NCBI GenBank assembly: GCA_022425325.1
Contig: JAKMFW010000053.1
Coordinates: 1 to 64,000 of the forward strand
Direction: 5' to 3'
Origin: Acidimicrobiales bacterium
GTDB taxonomy: Bacteria > Actinomycetota > Acidimicrobiia > Acidimicrobiales > Aldehydirespiratoraceae
DNA: 64,000 nt
The translations under genes and the position numbers were made by a program. Of the stretch, positions 43,080 through 50,938 are shown piece after piece (position 1 is the stretch's first letter; the number at the start of each line of letters is the position of its first letter). Below the pieces are notes generated by a model. It had not been told where the DNA came from and searched no databases. It was given only the letters and a program-made list of their open reading frames with translations.

Positions 43080-43108
43080 GACAATAACGACTATTATCCG
43101 AGTGTCAA
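43080..43108 (-). promoter_or_regulatory. TetR-diiron promoter with overlapping operator
   Basis: TTGACA (43108-43103) and TATTGT (43086-43081) on the minus strand are 16 bases apart; TATTGT ends eight bases before the ATG. An inverted repeat with arms GAnAATA and TATTnTC around five bases, GACAATAACGACTATTATC (43080-43098, plus), covers the -10 and most of the spacer. This is a standard place for a TetR operator. Confidence 0.68.
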
Positions 43109-43139
43109 GCGGCCGGGACGGTCGACCGGTCGATGCGGT

Positions 43140-44138
43140 TCAGATCAGCGAGCTGAGCTGCACATGAGGGCGCGGACCCATGTGCGTGATGACTTCGCCC
43201 GCCGCAATCGACCCGAGCTCGGCACACCGCTCGAGGGGCACGCCGAGCGAGAGGCCGTAGATGAAGCCTGAGGCGAAGAGATCGCCGGCACCCGTAGCAT
43301 CGACCACGCGCTCGACGGGCGTGGCGGGAACATCGAACCGCTCGCCGTTTGCAAGCACGACCGACCCCTCGGCACTTCGGGTCAGCGCCGCGACCTCCAC
43401 CATGTCCGCGATCTGCCGGGCTGCGGCGTCGAAGTCGTCGGTCTCGAACATCGAGCAGACCTCGGCGTCGTTGGCGAAGACCAGATCGACTCGGTCGTCG
43501 AGCAGATCCATCCATTCGTCCCGGTGCCGGTCGACACAGAACGAGTCGCTGAGCGTCAACGACACGATGCGTCCGGCGTCGGAGGCGATCGTCATCGCGT
43601 GACGGATCGCGTCCTTTGCCTCGTCACGGTCCCAGAGATACCCCTCGCAGTACGTGATGGCGGCCGACTCGACGATCTCCTGATCGATGTCGCCGGGGTT
43701 CAGGAAGGCCGAGATACCGAGGAAGGTGTTCATCGTCCGCTCGGCGTCGGGCGTGACCTGGATGAGTGAGCGGGCGGTCGGTTCGCCCTCGGTGGCGAAC
43801 GGCACGTCGAACCCCACACCACCGTTGCGGGTGTCGTGAGCGAAGACCTCGCCAAGCTGGTCGTCACGGACCTTGCCGATGTAGGTCGACCGGCCGCCGA
43901 GGCTGGCAACACCAGCCATCGTGTTGGCCGCCGAGCCGCCCGAGGTCTCGATACCGGGTGGCATTGCGGCATAGAGCGATGTCGCCCGCTCCGTATCGAT
44001 GAGGGTCATCGCTCCCTTGACCAGACCATGCTGATCGAGAAAGTCCTCCGGCACCGTCGAGATCACGTCGACGATGGCGTTGCCCACCCCGACGACATCG
44101 AGTGCAAGATCGGGATTCGCGCGCAACTCAGGCTCCAA
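43140..44138 (-). CDS. PfkB-family kinase, adenosine-kinase-like
   Basis: The 332-aa protein has the PfkB signatures: GVGNAIVDVIS, SGGSAANTMAGVASLGG, and VDATGAGDLFASGFIYG with the anion hole and catalytic Asp. The substrate lid region (PPGIETSGGSAANT) resembles the adenosine-kinase branch rather than ribokinases. It would phosphorylate adenosine or a related nucleoside. The TTG at 44138 is the first start in the frame; a TTG at 44126 is an alternative. Confidence 0.82.
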   Translation of the reverse strand: MEPELRANPDLALDVVGVGNAIVDVISTVPEDFLDQHGLVKGAMTLIDTERATSLYAAMPPGIETSGGSAANTMAGVASLGGRSTYIGKVRDDQLGEVFAHDTRNGGVGFDVPFATEGEPTARSLIQVTPDAERTMNTFLGISAFLNPGDIDQEIVESAAITYCEGYLWDRDEAKDAIRHAMTIASDAGRIVSLTLSDSFCVDRHRDEWMDLLDDRVDLVFANDAEVCSMFETDDFDAAARQIADMVEVAALTRSAEGSVVLANGERFDVPATPVERVVDATGAGDLFASGFIYGLSLGVPLERCAELGSIAAGEVITHMGPRPHVQLSSLI

Positions 44139-44224
44139 CCGCAGGTGAACCCGGGCAGGCTAGCGCTCCGGACACCCGGCGAGCGGCTGCTCAGGCGACC
44201 TCATCGTCGGTCTCGCCGTCTCGC

Positions 44225-44230
44225 TAGCCT
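44225..44230 (+). promoter_or_regulatory. Leaderless-type -10 box for pepN
   Basis: TAGCCT ends seven bases before the pepN GTG at 44238. A TAGCCT in the opposite direction near 44157-44162 may serve the PfkB gene. Confidence 0.5.
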
Positions 44231-44237
44231 CCACTCC

Positions 44238-46745
44238 GTGACCGATCCACGCCTCCCCCGCCTCGCCGTCCCGTCCGCCTACCGGATCGAGCTGGCACCG
44301 GACCTCGACGCCCACACGTTCACCGGCACCGTCGAGATCGATGTCGAGATCCTCGAGCCGACTGCGCGCCTCGTGCTCAACAGCATCGAACTGACGATCC
44401 ACTCGGCGTCAGTCGTGATCGACGGCACCGCCCACACGGCCGCCACCACGCTCGACGACGAGACCGAGCGGCTCACGCTCACCCTCGACGGCGAGGTCGC
44501 CGCAGGCCCTGCCACCGTGCAGGTGACGTTCGACGGCACCCTCAACGATCAACTTCACGGCTTCTATCGGTCGACGTACACCGCCGACGACGGCACCGAG
44601 CACACGATCGCCACCACCCAATTCCAGTCGACCGATGCTCGTCGTTGCTTCCCGTGCTGGGACGAGCCCGAATACAAGGCGACCTTCGAGACAACGCTGA
44701 TCGTCGATGCCGACCATCTCGCCGTCACCAACACGAGCGAAGTCGCCGAGACCACGCTCGACGACGGCCGTCGCCGCATCCAGTACGCCCCGACGATGGT
44801 GATGTCGACCTACCTCGTCGCTTTTGTCGTCGGGCCGTTGGACGCCACCGAACCGATCCATGCGGGCGGCGTGCCCATCCGCGTCGTCCACCGCCCCGGT
44901 CAGGGCGACCGCACCTCGTTCGCTCTCGATGTCGCCGCCGCAGCCCTCGACTGGTTTGCCGACTACTACGCAATCCCCTACCCCTCCGACAAGGTCGACC
45001 TGATCGCCATCCCCGACTTCGCGTTCGGCGCAATGGAAAACCTCGGCTGTGTGACGTTCCGCGAAGTGTTGTTGATCATCGACCCTGCCGACGCAAGCCA
45101 GCCCGAACTCCAACGGGCCGCCGACGTCATCAACCATGAACTCGCCCACATGTGGTTCGGCGACCTCGTCACGATGCAGTGGTGGGAGGGGATCTGGTTG
45201 AACGAGGCCTTCGCCACGTTCATGGAGACGAGCTGCAGCGACGCCTACCGGCCCGACTGGCGAGTCTGGGACACGTTCGCGCGGGCCCGATCGGCAGCGT
45301 TCGACGTCGACGCCCTCGCCTCGACCCGCCCGATCGAGTTCCCGGTCGTCACCCCACAAGAAGCCGAGGGGATGTTCGACCTCCTCACCTACGAGAAGGG
45401 CGCCTCCGTCGTCCGCATGCTCGAGCAGTACCTCGGCGCCGAAGTCTTCCGTGACGGTGTGCGCCACTACCTCGACACCCACTCGTACGCGAACACCGAA
45501 ACCACCGACCTGTGGGCCTCGCTCGAAACGATCTCGGGTCAGCCGGTGCAGTCGCTGATGCACGACTGGATCTACCAGGGCGGTCATCCCATCATCACCG
45601 CCACTGCCACCCCGCATGGCCTTCACGTCGAGCAGCGGGCGTTCACCCTCGATCCCGATGTCGCCGACGACCGCACCTGGTCGGTACCGCTGGTCATCCG
45701 TCACGACGGTGAGACCACCTCAGCGCTGCTCACCGAGCGGTCAATGCTGCTCACCGGCATCACCGGCACCCCCACCACCGTGAACGCCGGCGCCGCAGGC
45801 TTCTTCCGCACCGCCATCGACGAGGCGATCCTCACCGAACTCCAAGCCAATGGCCCCGGCGATCGCACCCCGACCGAACGCCACGGTCTTGTCGACGATG
45901 CGTGGGCGCTCACCGTGGCCGGCTCGCTGTCGGCTGCCGACTTCCTGCGCCTCGCCCGAGCGCTTGCCGGCGAGGACGACCTCAATGTGTGGCAGGCCCT
46001 TGCAACCGGACTGCACGGTCTCGACCGCCTCGTCGAGGGCGCCGCAGCCGACGTCCTCGCCGGCACCATCCGCGAACTCGCCGGTCCAGCCCTCGCCTCT
46101 ATCGGTTTCGAGCCGGGTGCCGACGACGACCGCACGCTCGAACTCCGGGCCACACTCGTTCGCCTTCTCGGCACGGCGGGAAACGACGCCGAGGCGATCG
46201 CCGCCGCACAGGGTGCGGTCGACCACGCTGAGGCGTCGCTCGGCGCCGCCGCACTCACCGTCGTCGCCCACCACGGTGGACAGGCCGAGTACGACACGAT
46301 CCGCGCCGCCTGGCTCGATGCGACCGATCCCGTCACCGAGATCCGCAACCAACGAGCGCTCGCCGGCTTCCGCTCGGTGGAACTCGTTGAGCAACTTCTC
46401 GGCGACATCGCCGACGGCACCGTGCGCACCCAGGACGCTCCGTATCTGATCGCCCGTGCACTCGGGGGTCGAACGGTCGCCCGACGGGTTTGGGATTTCG
46501 TCACCACCAATTGGGCTGATCTCGACGAACGCTTCCCGTCGAACTCGATCCCACGCATGCTGTCCGGCGTCACGGCCCTCGACGAACCCGACCTCGTTGA
46601 GGCGGTCGCGTCCTTCCTCGACGACCACCCGATCCCGCAGGCCGGAAAGCAAGTCGACCAACACCTCGAACGTCAGCGCATCAACGCCGCCTTCCGGGCC
46701 CGAGAGGCCGAGCGGTTGACGGCCTCGCTCCTCGAAAGAGCTTGA
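44238..46745 (+). CDS. pepN: Aminopeptidase N (M1 family)
   Basis: The 835-aa metallopeptidase removes N-terminal residues from peptides. It has the exopeptidase motif FGAMENLGCVTF, zinc site HELAHMWFGDLV followed by WLNEAFATFME (HExxH-x18-E), and a C-terminal helical domain of M1 enzymes. No signal peptide is visible, so it is cytosolic. GTG start seven bases after TAGCCT. A strong hairpin lies 12 bases past the stop. Confidence 0.95.
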   Translation: MTDPRLPRLAVPSAYRIELAPDLDAHTFTGTVEIDVEILEPTARLVLNSIELTIHSASVVIDGTAHTAATTLDDETERLTLTLDGEVAAGPATVQVTFDGTLNDQLHGFYRSTYTADDGTEHTIATTQFQSTDARRCFPCWDEPEYKATFETTLIVDADHLAVTNTSEVAETTLDDGRRRIQYAPTMVMSTYLVAFVVGPLDATEPIHAGGVPIRVVHRPGQGDRTSFALDVAAAALDWFADYYAIPYPSDKVDLIAIPDFAFGAMENLGCVTFREVLLIIDPADASQPELQRAADVINHELAHMWFGDLVTMQWWEGIWLNEAFATFMETSCSDAYRPDWRVWDTFARARSAAFDVDALASTRPIEFPVVTPQEAEGMFDLLTYEKGASVVRMLEQYLGAEVFRDGVRHYLDTHSYANTETTDLWASLETISGQPVQSLMHDWIYQGGHPIITATATPHGLHVEQRAFTLDPDVADDRTWSVPLVIRHDGETTSALLTERSMLLTGITGTPTTVNAGAAGFFRTAIDEAILTELQANGPGDRTPTERHGLVDDAWALTVAGSLSAADFLRLARALAGEDDLNVWQALATGLHGLDRLVEGAAADVLAGTIRELAGPALASIGFEPGADDDRTLELRATLVRLLGTAGNDAEAIAAAQGAVDHAEASLGAAALTVVAHHGGQAEYDTIRAAWLDATDPVTEIRNQRALAGFRSVELVEQLLGDIADGTVRTQDAPYLIARALGGRTVARRVWDFVTTNWADLDERFPSNSIPRMLSGVTALDEPDLVEAVASFLDDHPIPQAGKQVDQHLERQRINAAFRAREAERLTASLLERA

Positions 46746-46757
46746 CCACCGAGCCAC

Positions 46758-46780
46758 GCGCACCGAACCCACCGGTGCGC
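46758..46780. terminator. Bidirectional hairpin between pepN and ribBA
   Basis: GCGCACCG (46758-46765) pairs perfectly with CGGTGCGC (46773-46780) around a seven-base loop in the 42-base gap between converging stops. There is no T-run, so it may act with Rho or as a shared boundary hairpin. Confidence 0.6.
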
Positions 46781-46787
46781 CGCGAGA

Positions 46788-48014
46788 TCAGTCGACCTCG
46801 GTGTCAGGAGCCTCCGACAGCGCGTGACCCATGCGGGTTCGCTTCGTCTCGAGGTACTTCTCGTTCTCCGGGTTCGATGCGATCTCGACCGGCACCCGAT
46901 CGACGATCTCGAGCCCATAGCCATCGAGGCCGGTGAGCTTCGCCGGGTTGTTGGTCATGATGCGGAAGCGGCTCACACCGAGATCGGCGAGCATGTTCGC
47001 GCCCACGCCGTACTCCCGGGAATCGACCGGAAGACCCTGCGCCGCGTTGGCCTCGACCGTATCGAGCCCCTGATCCTGCAGGGCATAAGCCCGCATCTTG
47101 TGACCGATGCCGATGCCACGGCCCTCGTGACCCCGGAGGTAGATCAGAACGCCTCGACCCTCGTGGGCGATCTTCTGGAGGGCCAGATCGAGCTGGGGTC
47201 CGCAGTCACAACGGAGGCTGCCGAGAATGTCGCCGGTGAGACACTCGCTGTGGACCCGCACGAGCGGCGGGTCACCACCGTCGACATCACCCATGACGAA
47301 CGCGATGTGATCGACTCCATCGAGCACCGAACGGTAGGCGTGACACATGAAGTCGCCGTGCTTAGTCGGTACCCGAGCCACGCCCATCTGCTCGACCAGG
47401 ATCTCGCTCTTGCGCCGGTGACGGACGACATCGGCGATCGACACGAGCAGCAGGTCGTTGTCGGCGGCGAACGCCGCTGCGTCGTAGAGCGGCATCATGT
47501 CGCCCGTGGCGCTCACGAGGTCGGCCACGACCCCGACCGGACTGAGACCGGCGAGACGGCACAGATCAACCACCGCTTCGGCGTGGCCGGCCCGTTTCAG
47601 CACGCCGCCTTCTCGGGCCCGCAGCGGGAAGACGTGGCCAGGACGAGCGAAATCATCGGCGGCGACCTCGGCGCGGGCAAGGGCGGCGATGGTTCGAGCC
47701 TGATCGGCGGGCGAGGATCCGGTGGTGTTGCCATCGATGAGGTCGACCGAGACGGTGAACGCCCCACGACCGGTGGCTTCGACCTCGGCGACCATGAGGT
47801 CGAGCTCGAGCTCGTCTGCCCGATCGACCGACATCGGGACGCCGATGAGGCCGGTCACCCGACGACTCAGCCAGACGAGCTTCTCGGTGTCCATGAACTG
47901 GGCGGCCCCGGCCAGCGCTCCCGTGGCTGTTTCGGAGTCATCGTCGACCACCACGATCAGGGATCCAGCGGCGATCGCGTCAAGCGAGGCGGAGATGGAA
48001 GCGAAGTCAGGCAT
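46788..48014 (-). CDS. ribA: RibBA-type protein: GTP cyclohydrolase II with degenerate DHBP synthase domain
   Basis: The 408-aa fusion has a C-terminal GTP cyclohydrolase II with zinc Cys set ECLTGDILGSLRCDCG and RGHEGRGIGIGHK, so the GTP-to-pyrimidine step looks intact. The N-terminal DHBP synthase half keeps the fold (ARPGHVFPLRAREGGVL, RAGHAEAVVDL) but its catalytic loop, DDEDRENEGD in E. coli RibB, reads DDDSETATGA, losing the Arg and both Glu; the CEL motif is ADL. That half is probably inactive. It lies last in the ribF-ribE-ribBA cluster. Confidence 0.9.
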   Translation of the reverse strand: MPDFASISASLDAIAAGSLIVVVDDDSETATGALAGAAQFMDTEKLVWLSRRVTGLIGVPMSVDRADELELDLMVAEVEATGRGAFTVSVDLIDGNTTGSSPADQARTIAALARAEVAADDFARPGHVFPLRAREGGVLKRAGHAEAVVDLCRLAGLSPVGVVADLVSATGDMMPLYDAAAFAADNDLLLVSIADVVRHRRKSEILVEQMGVARVPTKHGDFMCHAYRSVLDGVDHIAFVMGDVDGGDPPLVRVHSECLTGDILGSLRCDCGPQLDLALQKIAHEGRGVLIYLRGHEGRGIGIGHKMRAYALQDQGLDTVEANAAQGLPVDSREYGVGANMLADLGVSRFRIMTNNPAKLTGLDGYGLEIVDRVPVEIASNPENEKYLETKRTRMGHALSEAPDTEVD

Positions 48015-48023
48015 GGGGGCTCT

Positions 48024-48620
48024 TCACGGTGTGGGGCGGACCAGACGCTCGACATACTTGGCGAGCACGTCGGCTTCGAGGTTGACGGTATCGCCGACGT
48101 TGCGCCGGCCCATCGCCGTCACGGCGAACGTGTGCGGGATGATCGCGATGGAGAAGGTGGAGGGGGTGACCGCTGCCACGGTGAGGCTGATGCCGTCGAC
48201 GGCGATGCTCCCCTTTTCGACGACATAGTTCGCAAGCTCAGACGGCAGCGTGAAGGTGAATCGCCAGGAGCCATCGTCGAGTTCCTCGATCGATTGCACC
48301 TCACCCGTGCCGTCGACATGACCCTGGACGACATGCCCGCCGTAGCGGCCGTTGGCGGCAAGTGGACGCTCGAGGTTGACCGGATCGCCGGGCGCAAGAC
48401 CCCCGAGGTTCGTCCGATCCATCGTTTCGGGTACCGCGTCCGCAGACCACCAGTCGTCGCCCCACTCGACGACGGTAAGGCAGCACCCGTTCACGGCGAT
48501 CGACGCCCCCATCTCCACGTCGTCGAGCACGGTCGACGCCGCGATCGTCACGCGGGCGCCCTCACCGACAGGCGCGACCGAGCGGATGGTGCCGACCTCT
48601 TCGACCAAACCGGTGAACAT
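48024..48620 (-). CDS. ribE: Riboflavin synthase, alpha subunit
   Basis: The 198-aa enzyme joins two 6,7-dimethyl-8-ribityllumazine molecules to make riboflavin. It has two homologous lumazine-binding barrels: MFTGLVEEVGTI ... VNGCCLTVVEW and GGHVVQGHVDGTG ... AVDGISLTVAAV. The ATG giving MFTGLVEE is the family start; the frame extends back to a TTG at 48656 that overlaps ribF. Nine bases separate it from ribBA. Confidence 0.96.
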   Translation of the reverse strand: MFTGLVEEVGTIRSVAPVGEGARVTIAASTVLDDVEMGASIAVNGCCLTVVEWGDDWWSADAVPETMDRTNLGGLAPGDPVNLERPLAANGRYGGHVVQGHVDGTGEVQSIEELDDGSWRFTFTLPSELANYVVEKGSIAVDGISLTVAAVTPSTFSIAIIPHTFAVTAMGRRNVGDTVNLEADVLAKYVERLVRPTP

Positions 48621-48652
48621 CGATCCAGGCTTCTTTCTGCTGATGGGTTGGG

Positions 48653-49606
48653 TCAACTCGACATGCGTCGCAACACCGCTCGGGCGTCGTCGATATCGAC
48701 CTTGAGTTGTTCGGACAGCTGCTCGAGCCCGTTGAACTTGCGCTCACTTCGGAGGAAATCGACGAAGGAGACGGCGACTTCCTCGCCGTACAGATCACCC
48801 TCGAAATCGATGAGATGCGCCTCGAGCAGCGACTGCTCGGCGTGCTCGTAGAACGTGGGTCGGCGACCGATGTTGATCGCGCACGGGTGGCGCTCACCGT
48901 TCTCACGAGTGCACCAGCCGGCGTACACCGCATCGGCCGGCCACGCCATCACGTTCGGGACCGGGATGTTCGCCGTGGGGAACCCGATCTGACGACCTCG
49001 CTGATCGCCTGCCTCGACAACGCCTCGGACCTCGTAGGGGCGACCGAGCATCGAGGCGGCATAGGCGACATTGCCTCCGGCGAGCGCTCGCCGGATCTTG
49101 GTCGACGACACCGGCTCCCGAGCCTCGTCGTCGTGACGGATCAATTCGAGCGGGTGAACCTCGAAGCCGAACTGCTCACCCATCCGGGCCATGCCATCGA
49201 CGTCGCCGGAGCGACCTGCACCGAAGTGGAAGTCCTCACCGACGACGATCGCCTTCGCGTGCAGGGCCTCCACGAAGACCTCCCGCACGAAGACGTCAGG
49301 GGGTGTTGCCGCCCGGTCCTCATCGAAGGAGATCAGGTACACACAGTCGATGCCCTGCGCCTCGATCAGTTCGAGTTTCTGGTCGAGCGTGGTGAGCAGC
49401 TTCGGCGCGTTCTCCGGACGGACCACATGGGCCGGATGGCCATCGAAGGTCACGACCGCCGAACGGACCCCAAGGCGGTCGGCGGCGGCTCGGACCTGCC
49501 GGAAGACCTCCTGATGACCCAGGTGCACACCGTCGAACACGCCGATCGTGGCCGCGACAGCGGCGTCGTCGGCCAGTCGATCACGGCGGTCGTGCAGGAG
49601 TTCCAT
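48653..49606 (-). CDS. ribF: Bifunctional riboflavin kinase / FAD synthetase
   Basis: The 317-aa protein has an N-terminal nucleotidyltransferase domain (GVFDGVHLGHQ, VVTFDGHP, GEDFHFGAGRSGD, STKIRRALAGG) and a C-terminal flavokinase domain (GRQIGFPTANI, CAINIGRRPTF, LEAHLIDFEGDLYG). It turns riboflavin into FMN then FAD. Start and length fit the family. Downstream ribE begins 32 bases on. Confidence 0.96.
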   Translation of the reverse strand: MELLHDRRDRLADDAAVAATIGVFDGVHLGHQEVFRQVRAAADRLGVRSAVVTFDGHPAHVVRPENAPKLLTTLDQKLELIEAQGIDCVYLISFDEDRAATPPDVFVREVFVEALHAKAIVVGEDFHFGAGRSGDVDGMARMGEQFGFEVHPLELIRHDDEAREPVSSTKIRRALAGGNVAYAASMLGRPYEVRGVVEAGDQRGRQIGFPTANIPVPNVMAWPADAVYAGWCTRENGERHPCAINIGRRPTFYEHAEQSLLEAHLIDFEGDLYGEEVAVSFVDFLRSERKFNGLEQLSEQLKVDIDDARAVLRRMSS

Positions 49607-49638
49607 GGCGCCTCAGGGTCGGGGGATCTGGAGAAACG

Positions 49639-50520
49639 CTACCGGGGGATCACCACGGTCGGTTTCCCGCCCTGGGGATGCGATTCGTACACCGCCAGGA
49701 GCACACCATCTTCGCCCAGCACCGCCCACGGACCCACACCGGAGACCCGCAACTGTTCGAGCGGAAGGACACGGCCGTGGCCCACCAGCACGGCAGTGTC
49801 GTCGTCGACGATGGCCGACTCGAGGTGCTGAACCGCTACGGAGATCGGCAAGAGCGTCGGTGACTCGATCGTGCCGGCATCGTCGAGCGTGAAACCACCT
49901 ACCGACGTGCGTCGCAACGAGCGCAGATGTGCACCCCCGCCGAGCGCAGTGCCGAGATCAGCAGCCAACGAGCGAATGTAGGTTCCCGATGAGCAGTCGA
50001 CGACACAACGCCACACGCCGCGCGCTCCTCCAACCGGCTCGACGTCGAAGCGATCGACCCGCACTGGACGCGGCGGCCGATCGACCTCCTTGCCCTCACG
50101 GGCCAACTCGTGAAGCCGCTTGCCGTCGATCTTGATCGCCGAGACCATCGGCGGCACCTGCATCAGATCCCCGGTGAGGCGGTTGGCAGCAGCCCGCACC
50201 TGATCGTCGGTGACCGCCGACATGTCGTGGGTGGCAGTGATCTCTCCGGCAGCGTCGAGCGTCGTCGTCTCCGTCCCGAGCACGATCTCACCCTCGTAGC
50301 GCTTCGGCAGCTCGGTGAGGAACCGCAGCAGGCGGGTCGCATTCCCCACGCCGAGCACCAGCACGCCGGTTGCGTCGGGATCGAGCGTGCCCGAATGGCC
50401 GACCTTCCGTGTGCCGATCACGCCACGGGACTTGGCGACGACATCGTGGCTGGTCCAGCCCGCCGGCTTGTCGATCACGACGACACCGTGCGGGCCGGCG
50501 CTACTCGCCTTCGCGCCCAT
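49639..50520 (-). CDS. truB: tRNA pseudouridine-55 synthase
   Basis: The 293-aa enzyme makes pseudouridine 55 in the T loop of tRNA. Motifs: GVVVIDKPAGWTSHDVV, VGHSGTLDPDATGVL with catalytic Asp, and CSSGTYIRSLAADLG. A C-terminal PUA-like extension is present. The ATG overlaps the rbfA stop by 20 bases. Confidence 0.96.
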   Translation of the reverse strand: MGAKASSAGPHGVVVIDKPAGWTSHDVVAKSRGVIGTRKVGHSGTLDPDATGVLVLGVGNATRLLRFLTELPKRYEGEIVLGTETTTLDAAGEITATHDMSAVTDDQVRAAANRLTGDLMQVPPMVSAIKIDGKRLHELAREGKEVDRPPRPVRVDRFDVEPVGGARGVWRCVVDCSSGTYIRSLAADLGTALGGGAHLRSLRRTSVGGFTLDDAGTIESPTLLPISVAVQHLESAIVDDDTAVLVGHGRVLPLEQLRVSGVGPWAVLGEDGVLLAVYESHPQGGKPTVVIPR

Positions 50521-50938
50521 CCCCAGCCTCGCTGGCAGCGCCGGAGTCGAGATCGGGCACCGGTGGGCGTTCGGTCTCCTGGCGCAAGATCTCCTCGATG
50601 CGCGCCGCAGATCGCAGCGTCGAGTCCGAGCGGAATTCCAATTCGGGCGCGCGACGCAAATGCGTGCCCTGGCTCACCGCATGACGCAGTCGGCCGCGAT
50701 ACTCCTCGAACGCTTCGTCGATCTCGGGATCGCCGTCACGGTCGAAGGTCGTGAAGTAGATCACCGCTTTGTGGAGATCACGGTCGACGTCGACACCCGT
50801 GAGCGACACGAGTTCGAGTCGTTCATCCTCGATGTACTCGAGTTCGGACGCGATGACCCGACGGATCAACTCGCCTGCTTTGGCTGTGCGCATGCCCGGA
50901 GCGCCGGATCGGTTGTGCCGGCCGCGGCCCTTGCCCAT
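50501..50938 (-). CDS. rbfA: Ribosome-binding factor A
   Basis: The 145-aa KH-like protein assists 16S rRNA maturation and 30S assembly. It has AGELIRRVIASELEYIEDERL, SLTGVDVDRDLHKAVIYFTTF and RLRHAVSQGTHLRRAPELEFRSD. The ATG lies in a TGATG overlap with the infB stop. A 17-residue acidic C-terminal tail follows the fold. Confidence 0.95.
   Translation of the reverse strand: MGKGRGRHNRSGAPGMRTAKAGELIRRVIASELEYIEDERLELVSLTGVDVDRDLHKAVIYFTTFDRDGDPEIDEAFEEYRGRLRHAVSQGTHLRRAPELEFRSDSTLRSAARIEEILRQETERPPVPDLDSGAASEAGDGREGE

Noticed and set aside
46824-48851. 675-codon plus-strand frame over ribBA and ribE
   Set aside because: Crosses two recognised genes on the opposite strand and lacks any recognisable domain.
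48015-49640. FMN riboswitch before the riboflavin genes
   Set aside because: Gaps between truB, ribF, ribE and ribBA are 9-32 bases, too short for the conserved FMN aptamer, and its helices are not seen.
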